13,909 nt of DNA, from NCBI GenBank assembly GCA_015655165.1, contig JAATFN010000235.1, positions 1 through 13,909 on the forward strand. The letters are read 5' to 3'. The DNA is from Betaproteobacteria bacterium. GTDB taxonomy: Bacteria; Pseudomonadota; Gammaproteobacteria; Burkholderiales; Burkholderiaceae_D. Both the position numbers and the translations under genes were made by a program. Shown here piece after piece: positions 1 to 7,054 of this stretch. Below the pieces are notes generated by a model that was not told the origin of the DNA, made no database searches, and saw only the letters and a program-made list of their open reading frames with translations. Position 1 is the stretch's first letter. Every line of letters starts with the position of its first letter.

Positions 1-127
1 CTCTGTACGTAAACAAAACGATCTACAAGTACCTTCTGCCGATGATCTTGCAGTCGCAACACCATTAGTCGTATTAGCAGCTGCAAAACTGGGTAACACC
101 CGCCTTATCGATAATCTGGAAGTCTAA
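1..127 (+). CDS. panC: Pantoate--beta-alanine ligase, C-terminal end (partial)
   Basis: This is the last 41 codons of a gene that begins left of the window; the reading frame starts at base 2 and ends at the TAA at 125-127. The final residues, with the run [16 protein letters not shown], match the typical C-terminus of PanC (a 'lG.tRLIDN' ending). PanC condenses pantoate and beta-alanine using ATP to make pantothenate, the precursor of coenzyme A, in the cytoplasm. The catalytic part is outside the window, so the call rests on the C-terminal signature only. The stop codon overlaps the btuF start by one base (TAATG), so the two genes are probably co-transcribed and translationally coupled. Confidence 0.8.
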   Translation, partial: SVRKQNDLQVPSADDLAVATPLVVLAAAKLGNTRLIDNLEV

Positions 128-1008
128 TGAGAGCGATACGTAGCGTTCTCATTGTACTAACACTCCTGCACATAACAACAGGAACGGCACTTGCATCAAT
201 CTCGGTCATTGATGATACCAATCATACCGTGACCCTTGAACGTCCTGCGCAGCGCATCGTCAGTCTGGCACCACATATCACCGAGCTACTGTTTGCAGCA
301 GGAGCGAGCAAACGGATTATCGGTGTCAGCGCGCACAGCGACTTTCCTCAAGCTGCAAATATTATTCCTTCAGTTGGCAATATCTCTGGCATTGACATCG
401 AACGTGTCGCAAAACTCAAACCGGATTTGATTGTGGCATGGGGAGGCGGTAATTCGGAAACCCAACTCGCACGCTTAAAAAAATTCAACATACCGATTTA
501 TATCAGTGCCCCAAATGATTTCGAACATGTTGCCTCATCTATCGAGCGTCTGGGAACCTTAGCAGGCACTAGCGAACAAGCCTACGAAGCAGCAACACTA
601 TTTAGACACCGCTGGCAGTATCTTGTGACCAGCCATAAAAATGTCAGAACTGTCTCCGTGTTTTACCAGCTTTGGAAAAACCCGCTGATGACATTAAACG
701 ATACACACATGATCTCAAAAGTGATTCAGGTTTGTGGAGGTAAAAATGTCTTTGGCGACTTAACCCCATTAGTACCGACTGTGACAACAGAGGCTGTCTT
801 GGCAGCCAACCCGGAAGTCATTATCACTCCGAGTGATGCCAATGAAAGCAGCTTGGTCAGCTGGCAACGTTTCCACGCACTAAACGCCACCAGAAAAAAA
901 CAACTCTACATCATCCCTGCAGATGAAATCAGTCGCTCTGGCCCACGTATTATCGATGCTGCCGAGAGAATGTGTGAATTACTGGATAACGTGCGGGCCA
1001 AAAAATAA
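127..1008 (+). CDS. btuF: Periplasmic cobalamin-binding protein BtuF
   Basis: A 293-residue ABC-transporter substrate-binding protein that would capture vitamin B12 in the periplasm and deliver it to BtuCD. Residues 1-23 form a signal peptide (MRAIRSVL, a hydrophobic core, then TALA before the mature SISVID). The mature protein shows the two-lobe helical-backbone (cluster III) binding-protein pattern: the N-lobe 'RIVSLAPHITELLFAAGA', 'DIERVAKLKPDLIVAW', then 'GGGNSETQL', which parallels the 'RGGNAERQ' segment of E. coli BtuF. The C-lobe has 'VCGGKNVFGD' and 'AVLAANPEVIIT'. That combination favours BtuF over iron-siderophore binding proteins, and the facing btuB, btuC and btuD genes support it. 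The ATG overlaps the panC stop by one base. The stop lies only 4 nt from the stop of the convergent barrel gene, with no terminator between. No riboswitch precedes it in the window. Confidence 0.87.
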   Translation: MRAIRSVLIVLTLLHITTGTALASISVIDDTNHTVTLERPAQRIVSLAPHITELLFAAGASKRIIGVSAHSDFPQAANIIPSVGNISGIDIERVAKLKPDLIVAWGGGNSETQLARLKKFNIPIYISAPNDFEHVASSIERLGTLAGTSEQAYEAATLFRHRWQYLVTSHKNVRTVSVFYQLWKNPLMTLNDTHMISKVIQVCGGKNVFGDLTPLVPTVTTEAVLAANPEVIITPSDANESSLVSWQRFHALNATRKKQLYIIPADEISRSGPRIIDAAERMCELLDNVRAKK

Positions 1009-1012
1009 TCAG

Positions 1013-1834
1013 TTAAAAATGGTATTTTCCACCGACAGAAAATAGATTGATGGCATTCTGTTTATCACCGGCTATACCTTGATAACGTGTATAGCCAACA
1101 TTGAAATGCATGTGGTCGGTTACAGCTGTTTCATAACCGATACCGGCCACAACCCCCAACCCTGAATGACGGTTGCTTTCTTTTTTATCAGGAAAAACAT
1201 AGTTGTGCCGAGCTCTGTACTCCATACGGTTCTTTGTCACCGATGTACCGCTGACCTGCATGTAGGAAGCGCCTCCACGGACATATACGCCCGGCAGATA
1301 ATCAGTAAAGTGATAGATTACGCTGACATCCCCGCCTGTGACACGGGCGCTGGCATCATACGACACCACACCCATCGGATAAGTTTTATGGTCACGGATA
1401 GAAAATCCTGTCATATACCCAAGTTCTAAGGCGACATTGTCGTTGACCTTGTAGCCTAAAGATAATCTCGCACCTTTACCACGTGCGCGTTTATGCTCAG
1501 CCCATTGATATCCGACTTGACCATTGTTATTCAGATTCACATCGCGTTTTATCCCTTCGATACCGAGATATAAACCGGTGCCGTGTTTTGGAGTATGTGC
1601 CGTGTTGGCTGCAGATGACGTAACCGGATCGTGCTGTTGTTTATTTTTCCGCACCATCTCTACAGAATCCATGTCGACATGATCGGAAGTATTGCCTTCC
1701 TGTCTATCTGGCATCACACATACCGGTTGTTCTTTGACTGTATTTATTTGTTCTGTACTATTGGAACAGGGTGTCGGTGCTGCATGTGCTGCCACTGAGC
1801 ACAGTGTTGAAATAACAATAATGAGCTTGTTCAT
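1013..1834 (-). CDS. Outer membrane beta-barrel protein (larger of a paralogous pair)
   Basis: A 273-residue predicted small porin-like protein. Residues 1-18 are a signal peptide ending in AAHA. Residues 19-85 are a polar, low-hydrophobicity spacer with two cysteines (23 and 39), and a barrel of about 188 residues follows from 'GTGLYLGIEG'. Alternating hydrophobic strands ('ARLSLGYKV', 'VALELGYMTGF', 'GVYVRGGASY', 'GLGVVAGIGYE') and a terminal phenylalanine in KYHF are the marks of an outer membrane barrel recognised by the BAM machinery. Size and pattern suit an eight-stranded OmpA/OmpX-type barrel. Its last ~45 residues align with those of the next gene (shared 'GIGYE', 'GD..N', final aromatic). 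The ribosome binding site AAAGGTAG precedes the ATG. The substrate or partner is unknown. The polar N-terminal spacer is unusual for this family. Confidence 0.7.
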   Translation of the reverse strand: MNKLIIVISTLCSVAAHAAPTPCSNSTEQINTVKEQPVCVMPDRQEGNTSDHVDMDSVEMVRKNKQQHDPVTSSAANTAHTPKHGTGLYLGIEGIKRDVNLNNNGQVGYQWAEHKRARGKGARLSLGYKVNDNVALELGYMTGFSIRDHKTYPMGVVSYDASARVTGGDVSVIYHFTDYLPGVYVRGGASYMQVSGTSVTKNRMEYRARHNYVFPDKKESNRHSGLGVVAGIGYETAVTDHMHFNVGYTRYQGIAGDKQNAINLFSVGGKYHF

Positions 1835-1941
1835 ATCTACCTTTTAGCAAACAATAATGACCTACTGCTTGCTTAGGTGAAGAGGACACGAACAATTCGT
1901 TGATCAAGCAAAAAAAAGAATTTTCTGATGCATGATGTACA

Positions 1942-2487
1942 TCAATAGGCGAGTTTGATACCGAGCTTCAGATGATTCATTCTGTCACCACGCCAGGCCA
2001 GATAGGTTGAATGGAGTACTCTGAGAGAAAGATGCTCTGTTGCCTGATATTCATAGCCGATGCCGAAAGAAAACAGGTAGCTATTTTCTTTTTTTCTGGA
2101 CAAGACGTGTGCCTGGTATTCTTCCACATCACGCATCATCAGACCCAGCGATGGTTTGATAAACAATCCCCGAAAAAACGTTGTACTGTGATACAGCAAA
2201 CCGACATCGACCACATTGATCTTGATGTGATTGACACTGCCGTCATGTGTCGTGCTAGTCGTTTTTGCCAACAAATATGAAACTTCTGTCGAAAAATCTG
2301 AATTGAAGTTATATCCTAAAAAAATGCTACTTTGCGCAGCATGGTATGTATCGAAGGCATCCTGAGTCTCGTTATACAGTTGAACAATGCCATAACCGCC
2401 ATCAATACCACCATAGATTGTTGATTGTTGTTGCGCCAAGACGAGACTTGGGACGAGAGCCAAATAGAGGATGATCAACTTTCTCAT
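1942..2487 (-). CDS. Outer membrane beta-barrel protein (smaller of a paralogous pair)
   Basis: A 181-residue protein starting at the ATG at 2485-2487, chosen because a strong GGAGG ribosome binding site lies 7 nt upstream and the product then begins with a clean signal peptide (MRKLIILYLALVPSLVLA, before QQQS). A longer in-frame reading to 2544 would put a basic, cysteine-containing stretch ahead of the signal and is unlikely. Strand-like segments include 'TIYGGIDGGYGI', 'SSIFLGYNF', 'STEVSYLLA', 'VVDVGLLYH' and 'LFIKPSLGLMM', and the protein ends in tyrosine (KLAY), as outer membrane barrels do. The C-terminal third ('FGIGYEYQATEH', 'RGDRMNHLKL') aligns with the neighbouring larger barrel, which points to tandem duplication and divergence. 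Function unknown. It sits 101 nt after btuD, so it may be read from the B12 operon, from its own promoter, or both. Confidence 0.72.
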   Translation of the reverse strand: MRKLIILYLALVPSLVLAQQQSTIYGGIDGGYGIVQLYNETQDAFDTYHAAQSSIFLGYNFNSDFSTEVSYLLAKTTSTTHDGSVNHIKINVVDVGLLYHSTTFFRGLFIKPSLGLMMRDVEEYQAHVLSRKKENSYLFSFGIGYEYQATEHLSLRVLHSTYLAWRGDRMNHLKLGIKLAY

Positions 2488-2537
2488 CGTTTTCCTCCGT
2501 AATCGTTTCGGCTTTCTATCTAAACACAGACACACGC

Positions 2538-2552
2538 TTCCCATATTGGGAA
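2538..2552. repeat. Short inverted repeat upstream of the smaller barrel gene (possible operator)
   Basis: Five-base arms TTCCC and GGGAA flank an AT-rich 5-base centre in the btuD-barrel gap. The element overlaps the possible -10 hexamer of the barrel-gene promoter, the place a repressor would occupy. No regulator can be named. Confidence 0.35.
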
Positions 2553-2572
2553 ATAATCATGTGAAAGTTCAA
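2543..2572 (-). promoter_or_regulatory. Possible sigma70 promoter for the barrel genes
   Basis: On the minus strand TTGAAC (2572-2567) and CAATAT (2548-2543) are separated by 18 bases, about 55 nt upstream of the smaller barrel gene's start. The -10 match is weak (3 of 6). It is offered because the 101-nt gap after btuD leaves room for an independent promoter. Confidence 0.28.
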
Positions 2573-2588
2573 AATGAGCAGGATAATG

Positions 2589-3383
2589 TTACGAAATTTG
2601 GCGGGGTAAAACAGGCACATACAATATGCCACTCTCGGTATTGATCATGTCAAAGTTACAATCAAATGCTGCCTGCAAGATTGATGGTGTCAGCACATCG
2701 GCTACAGGCCCTGCATAACACTGCTGTTTGGCAATCACAAGTACGTGTGTTGCATACCGTGCCACCAAATTGATATCATGGCAAACAGCTACCACGGCAT
2801 GGGTCTGTGATAGATCACGGATCAAATCCATCATCACGATTTGTGCTGCCACATCCTGATGTGCGGTCGGCTCATCCAGTAAAAATAGCGTCGGATTCTG
2901 CACCAACACAGCCGCCAGTGCGACACGCTGACGTTCACCACCCGACAGATGCAGGATATTTTTTTTGTCGTAACCTGCCAGTTTCACCTGTTGCAACGCC
3001 TGTTGCGCCAATGCAATATCTTCTTCACTTTCCCACCCCCATCCGGTCTGATAAGAATAGCGTCCGGTCAACACCGAATCGATCACATTGTCGGCAAACA
3101 CATCCGATTGCATTTGTAAAAGTAATCCTCGCCAACGTGCTTGCTCCTTCACAGACAGCGCTGCAATATCTTGGCCATTGGCACTAATGCGGCCATGACG
3201 CGGTGGATGTAATCCTGCAATACACTGCAACAACGTGCTTTTACCTGCACCATTTTTACCGACAACACACCAGAATTGCCCTGTCTTAACCTGCCAGGAG
3301 AAATTGTCGACAAGCATTGTATCGTCTGTTGCCAACGTTAAATTATGTACTGCCAGTACGGGAGAAGACATCGCATTACTCAT
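2589..3383 (-). CDS. btuD: Vitamin B12 ABC transporter ATP-binding protein BtuD
   Basis: A 264-residue cytoplasmic ATPase that powers B12 import through BtuC. Numbered from the ATG at 3383, it has Walker A GKNGAGKST at 42-50, a Q-loop glutamine near 90, the ABC signature LSGGERQR at 146-153, Walker B LFLLDEP at 166-172 and the switch histidine in CHD at 202. All catalytic elements are intact, and length is normal for the FecE/BtuD family. I chose 3383 because its ATG overlaps the btuC stop as ATGA and has GGGA upstream; an in-frame ATG at 3407 lies inside btuC without a visible ribosome binding site. It is the third gene of the riboswitch-led run. The family also serves siderophores, but the riboswitch and nearby btuF favour B12. 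Confidence 0.86.
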   Translation of the reverse strand: MSNAMSSPVLAVHNLTLATDDTMLVDNFSWQVKTGQFWCVVGKNGAGKSTLLQCIAGLHPPRHGRISANGQDIAALSVKEQARWRGLLLQMQSDVFADNVIDSVLTGRYSYQTGWGWESEEDIALAQQALQQVKLAGYDKKNILHLSGGERQRVALAAVLVQNPTLFLLDEPTAHQDVAAQIVMMDLIRDLSQTHAVVAVCHDINLVARYATHVLVIAKQQCYAGPVADVLTPSILQAAFDCNFDMINTESGILYVPVLPRQIS

Positions 3384-4363
3384 GTTTTTCCCTTTGACAA
3401 TAACCATAAAAAAATAGGTACACCGATCATTGCTGTAATCACACCGACTGGTAACTGCACAGGTGCGACAATGGTACGCGCAAGCAGATCAGCAAGCGCC
3501 AAGACACTACCGCCCATCAGGATAGACGCCGGTAACAAAATACGCTGATCGTTCCCAATCACAAAACGTAAACCATGCGGAATGACCAATCCGATAAAAC
3601 CGATTGTACCGGCGACTGTCACAGCAGCGGCAGTCGCCACCGATGCAAAGCATAATGTGATCATGCGCAAACGTCTGACAGGTACTCCCATTAATTGGGC
3701 AACACCCTCACCGCGTGCGAGCAAGTTCAGTGCCGGTGCATACCAAGTCATGACAATAGCCGCAATCAATAATATGACAGCAGCTTCATAGACAAAGTAG
3801 CTACCTTCCAGGTCACCCATCATCCAAAAGACAATGCCCCGCAATTGTTTATCGGCAGCCAGTGTTAATACCAAGGTGACAACAGCACCAAAACCAGATG
3901 CCAGCATCACGCCTGTCAATAACAAACGATGCCCTGCCAATACCGGAGACAAAGAAACGGATTGAAAAGCGCGATATGCCAGACCAAACAACAACAATAC
4001 TGCAAAACCTGCGCCCAATGCGGCACCAATTGCAGTACTGCCTTCATAGGTGATGCCGGCATAGCCTGCTGCCAGTAGCACCAATGAGGCGCCAGCTGCA
4101 GATCCACCTGAAATTCCCAAAATATAAGGATCGGCTAAAGGATTACGTAAAATGATTTGCATTAAAGCACCGGCCAAGGCCAAGAGCGCACCCACAACAA
4201 ATGCCGTGAATGTGCGGGTTACGCGTAATTCAAATAATAGACCGGTTAATACATCAGATGATGTACCGGATACACAGCCGGTGCTGCCACATAATGTGGA
4301 GACCGCGAGCGCGATGATCGTGATCAACAAAAAAGAGCCAAGCAGGATAATAGCGCGTCGCAT
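3380..4363 (-). CDS. btuC: Vitamin B12 ABC transporter permease BtuC (FecCD family)
   Basis: A 327-residue polytopic inner membrane protein of the FecCD/BtuC family; two copies form the translocation channel with two BtuD subunits. The sequence is a series of hydrophobic helices, about ten by eye. It carries family hallmarks: 'RVTRTFTAFVVGALLALAGALMQ' near residues 48-70 (here cited in part), 'NPLADPYILGISGGSAAGA' just after it, and 'GTIGFIGLVIPHGLR' towards the C-terminus followed by 'LADLLART'. Length is typical. The start lies 8 nt after the btuB stop without a clear ribosome binding site, so translation is probably coupled to btuB. The stop overlaps the btuD start (ATGA). No disruption is visible. 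Confidence 0.87.
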   Translation of the reverse strand: MRRAIILLGSFLLITIIALAVSTLCGSTGCVSGTSSDVLTGLLFELRVTRTFTAFVVGALLALAGALMQIILRNPLADPYILGISGGSAAGASLVLLAAGYAGITYEGSTAIGAALGAGFAVLLLFGLAYRAFQSVSLSPVLAGHRLLLTGVMLASGFGAVVTLVLTLAADKQLRGIVFWMMGDLEGSYFVYEAAVILLIAAIVMTWYAPALNLLARGEGVAQLMGVPVRRLRMITLCFASVATAAAVTVAGTIGFIGLVIPHGLRFVIGNDQRILLPASILMGGSVLALADLLARTIVAPVQLPVGVITAMIGVPIFLWLLSKGKT

Positions 4364-4371
4364 AAATTACG

Positions 4372-6351
4372 TTAAAAGTCGTATCGTGCCGTGAATTTTA
4401 ATGCACGGCCTGCATCGGGATAGATATTCCCTTTACATCCGAATGCATTGGTAAAGTACTTCTCGTTTGTCAGGTTATTACCAGATACAGCAAACTCCCA
4501 TCCTGACAGACGAATTGCGTAGCGCGCATCCACTGTTGTGTAAGATGGCATTACAGACGTACATGTATTATCGAAATCATTGCCATAACGTTGCGTATCC
4601 ACCCACTGCACACCGATATTGGCATTATGGATGCCGGATAACCAGTTCAAACGTGCTGTCGCAATATTTTTGGGTACCAGGGCGACTTCTTTCCCGCTAT
4701 TAGGTCCTTCACGGAAAGTCGCTTTCACATGTTGAACACTCGCAGTCGCCGTGAAATTGTCATTGATACGTGCTTTACCTTCAACTTCCACACCCTGACG
4801 TTTGGTTGGATCCAGGTTGATGTTAACCCAAGTATTCGGGTTATATACGATCTCGTTTGTCAGTAAATGCTGGAACCAGCGCACTATCAATTGTGTATCA
4901 CTTTGACCGAACGTCGCACCGATTTCACGGTCATGCGATAACTGCGGTTTTAAAGCATCGCCCAGATTGGCAACGTAACGGTTGTCGTCAACATTGGCAA
5001 CGCGATAGCTTTGACCTACCTTGGCAAACACACGTACTGGTGCAACAATTGCATAACTTGCTTGCAGATCCCATGCATTTAATGATTGCTTGGTCGAATA
5101 ACTACTTGCATAGGTACTTGGCTCACTGGCTACCTTGTCAAATTTTTCATGACGGGCACCCAAAGCAATACGTGCATTATTATTGATGGCAAGCTCGTCA
5201 CGTACATAGATTGCTTGAGATTTTTGCGAAGCTTCTGCCGTCCCCTTGGCATCATGCAAATCCCATTGACTCCAGTCGACACCGACAACCAACTCATTAT
5301 TCAAGCTGGCATTAGACGCCATATAGCGTAAACGCGGGGAAAATTGTGTTATCCGCCGATTCGTTTCAATGTCTGTCACCCAAGCGCTTGGTATATCAAC
5401 CTGATACATCTTGGCATTTTTTTCCCGATGCGACAGTTCGGCAGCAAATTCAACCGCACCAAAACGATGTTCGCCAAACAATGTGACACGGTTATTCTCG
5501 TAAGAACCAAAGTCCAATGGTGTTTTTGTCTGGCGAGCATCAGCTTCATATTCGGCATAGGACAATGGTCCTGGCAAACGATAATCGGCATTTGCCACAT
5601 CCAGTCTTACACCAATACGGCCTTGTCCATACGCCCATTGCAAACCGCCACTGAAATTTTCTTGTACAGATTTGTTATTGTCGCGGTAATTGTCTGCCCG
5701 TTCTCTGCTGTAGTTCGCATCGATTGAGAATCCATTCCAGTTTTTAGCCAATGAAGCTCGCGCAGCACGTTGGCCATCAGACCCCGCTTCTGCAGTAACA
5801 GAACCATGAAAAGTATTTAACTCCGGACGTTTCGTCACAATGTTGATGACGCCACCAGTTGCACCTTCTCCATACAGAACACTTCTACCACCCCGGGTGA
5901 TTTCGATACGTTCGACAGTATCAATCGCAATGGAAGACAAGAGCGTGTTAGCTTGCTCGTTTTCATTGAAACGTACACCGTCAACGACAACCACAAAGTT
6001 ACCGCTACTTTGCTCACCGAAGCCACGTAGATCCAAACCGAAATCAGCTGTTCCCAATAAGCTTTGACGACCATACACACCGCCGATATGACGGATTGCT
6101 TCATTCACATTGTTAATACCCGCATTGCGGATTTCTTCGGAAGAAATAATAGTCGCACCAATTGGTGCGAAGGCAGGATCACTCGGAAAACGTGCGCCAG
6201 TGACTTCAACAGATGGCAATGCCTTTTCATTGGGAATTGATTGTGCAAATACAGGTGTTGCAAAAGCTGCAGACAAGGCCACAGATAAAACAGATACGCG
6301 CAACAATGGCTGGCGTAACGCCTGCACATGGCGACTGGCTAAACGTAACAT
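4372..6351 (-). CDS. btuB: TonB-dependent vitamin B12 receptor BtuB
   Basis: A 659-residue outer membrane receptor that takes up cobalamin using TonB energy. From the ATG at 6351, residues 1-37 are a long signal peptide ending in PVFAQ. A TonB-box-like 'LPSVEVTGAR' follows at about 43-52. The plug domain shows 'IISSEEIRNAGINNVNEAI', 'LDLRGFG' and 'ERIEITRGGRSVLYGEGATGG' (quoted in parts). A ~22-strand barrel fills the rest and ends in the outer membrane signature ARYDF. An in-frame TTG at 6399 would add 16 residues, but it lies in the leader hairpin and has no better ribosome binding site; the ATG has only a weak AAGA upstream. The cobalamin riboswitch upstream and the btuCD genes downstream decide BtuB over a siderophore receptor. 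B12 should lower its expression. Confidence 0.88.
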   Translation of the reverse strand: MLRLASRHVQALRQPLLRVSVLSVALSAAFATPVFAQSIPNEKALPSVEVTGARFPSDPAFAPIGATIISSEEIRNAGINNVNEAIRHIGGVYGRQSLLGTADFGLDLRGFGEQSSGNFVVVVDGVRFNENEQANTLLSSIAIDTVERIEITRGGRSVLYGEGATGGVINIVTKRPELNTFHGSVTAEAGSDGQRAARASLAKNWNGFSIDANYSRERADNYRDNNKSVQENFSGGLQWAYGQGRIGVRLDVANADYRLPGPLSYAEYEADARQTKTPLDFGSYENNRVTLFGEHRFGAVEFAAELSHREKNAKMYQVDIPSAWVTDIETNRRITQFSPRLRYMASNASLNNELVVGVDWSQWDLHDAKGTAEASQKSQAIYVRDELAINNNARIALGARHEKFDKVASEPSTYASSYSTKQSLNAWDLQASYAIVAPVRVFAKVGQSYRVANVDDNRYVANLGDALKPQLSHDREIGATFGQSDTQLIVRWFQHLLTNEIVYNPNTWVNINLDPTKRQGVEVEGKARINDNFTATASVQHVKATFREGPNSGKEVALVPKNIATARLNWLSGIHNANIGVQWVDTQRYGNDFDNTCTSVMPSYTTVDARYAIRLSGWEFAVSGNNLTNEKYFTNAFGCKGNIYPDAGRALKFTARYDF

Positions 6352-6378
6352 AATCAAGATCTTAAAGAAGAATCTCCA

Positions 6379-6396
6379 GCTTGCCTCCCCGCAAGC
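6379..6396 (-). promoter_or_regulatory. Leader hairpin between riboswitch and btuB (possible expression platform)
   Basis: On the minus strand GCTTGC and GCAAGC form a 6-bp stem with the loop GGGGAG. This purine-rich loop is the strongest Shine-Dalgarno-like sequence in the leader, and it ends about 33 nt before the ATG. It is not followed by a U-run, so an intrinsic terminator is unlikely; switching of translation or mRNA access is more plausible. A smaller hairpin (GCAT/ATGC) lies just upstream at 6411-6427. How either pairs with the aptamer is inference. Confidence 0.4.
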
Positions 6397-6435
6397 CAAA
6401 TGACACAGAAGGCATGTTCAATGCACCTCCCCCTG

Positions 6436-6682
6436 TTCTGGCCGGTATCCGGGCTACAAGTACAGCTAGTCCGCCCTTCCCATACATGAACCTGTTACGT
6501 GATCCGGTATTTCTACCGGAAGACCTCAACTTCATACACAGTGGTTGCTAAGACATTGCCACCAAGAAAGTGGCTCTTGTTTACCGTTGCGGGGGCAGCA
6601 CACGTTTTCCGGCAGGCTATTTCCTGCTGACTCCGTGTTTCCCGTTTAACTGCAATCATGAACACGATTGCGGGCACCAAAA
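6436..6682 (-). promoter_or_regulatory. Cobalamin (adenosylcobalamin-type) riboswitch aptamer
   Basis: Reading the minus strand, the RNA shows the conserved cobalamin riboswitch elements in order. The closing stem TTTTGG (6682-6677) pairs with CCAGAA (6441-6436). A GGTGCC segment and a GCAATC/GATTGC hairpin follow, then AGTTAAACGGGAA (6651-6639). Next comes the near-invariant GCTGCCCCCGCAACGGTAA (about 6599-6581), then GCCACT/GGTGGC, matching the P7-type hairpin. The B12 box AGCCCGGATACCGGCC lies at 6455-6440. The arm between GGGAA and the CCCCGC core carries an extra GCAGG/CCTGC hairpin. The element sits directly upstream of btuB, so cobalamin binding should repress the btuBCD run. The family call is firm; exact ends are estimates. 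Confidence 0.92.
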
Positions 6683-6689
6683 CGCTACA

Positions 6690-6718
6690 ATTGTAAAAGC
6701 CAAAGCAATAAACATCAA
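6690..6718 (-). promoter_or_regulatory. Sigma70-type promoter of the riboswitch-btuBCD operon
   Basis: On the minus strand TTGATG (6718-6713) and TACAAT (6695-6690, 5 of 6 to consensus) are separated by 17 bases. A start site about 7 nt downstream would fall near 6683, exactly where the riboswitch closing stem begins, which strongly supports the placement. Confidence 0.62.
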
Positions 6719-6817
6719 TCGATTCTGACAAACAATATGCCTGAGTGCAAGATGACATGCCAGTATAAAGCAATACCCCAGAAAACCCTCTTACAACGGT
6801 GAAATCCCACTGTTTTT

Positions 6818-6835
6818 TAGCCTATGGGGAGGCTA
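6818..6835. repeat. Small inverted repeat in the btuB-cheZ gap
   Basis: TAGCCT and AGGCTA flank ATGGGG. A run of six T (6813-6818) precedes it on the + strand, so it could not act as a + strand intrinsic terminator. On the minus strand it is followed by A, not T. Its role is unknown. In the rest of 6719-6950, upstream of both divergent promoters, I see no gene or RNA, only an isolated TATAAT at 6846-6851 without a matching -35. Confidence 0.3.
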
Positions 6836-6950
6836 TCTGGCCACTTATAATCAATTAACAAAATAGAAGTTTTGATGGGAATGCCCCAGGCAGTGAGCTT
6901 AAAGACGCCGTTATTGCCTGCATTCACGTCAATTATTACTTAATATACAA

Positions 6951-6979
6951 ACGACACTAAATCAACATCGCACTGTAAT
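6951..6979 (+). promoter_or_regulatory. Possible promoter of cheZ-cheA
   Basis: ACGACA (6951-6956, 4 of 6) and TGTAAT (6974-6979, 5 of 6) are 17 bases apart. A start near 6986 would place the 26-bp inverted repeat at the very 5' end of the mRNA. No convincing sigma28 (flagellar) promoter was found in this gap. Confidence 0.38.
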
Positions 6980-6986
6980 GCATAGC

Positions 6987-7012
6987 CACTTGGTGTGGAT
7001 CCATACCAAGTG
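6987..7012. repeat. 26-bp near-perfect inverted repeat in the cheZ leader
   Basis: The outer arms CACTTGGT (6987-6994) and ACCAAGTG (7005-7012) are perfectly complementary. The inner TGGATCCA (6996-7003) is itself a palindrome, and the single non-matching pair is G6995/T7004, a wobble in RNA. The element ends 27 nt before the cheZ ribosome binding site. As RNA it would be a stable 5' hairpin, as DNA a dimer-binding operator. It is not a terminator, since no T-run follows. Confidence 0.55.
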
Positions 7013-7054
7013 ACCCATGACAACGCAGCTAATTTGTATGGAGAGAACATAACC

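Noticed and set aside
1910..1944. Terminator after the smaller barrel gene (TGATG/CATCA stem, then T8 on the minus strand)
   Set aside because: The stem is only 5 bp and is separated from the T-run by 8 bases, too weak to call.
5376..6104. Long open frames inside btuB on both strands
   Set aside because: They are shadows of the receptor gene, with no family features or ribosome binding sites. The same holds for frames opposite cheA, cheZ, btuC and cysI.
6352..6399. TTG start for BtuB at 6399
   Set aside because: It would put a non-signal stretch before the signal peptide and lies at the base of the leader hairpin. It is kept only as an alternative.
6795..6812. GGTGAAATCCCACTG on the + strand, resembling part of a cobalamin riboswitch
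   Set aside because: The upstream GGGAA, the CCCCGC core and a B12 box are missing on that strand. Most likely chance.
6888..6915. GCCGTTAT as a sigma28 -10 for the chemotaxis genes
   Set aside because: No TAAA element lies at the needed ~15-base distance upstream.
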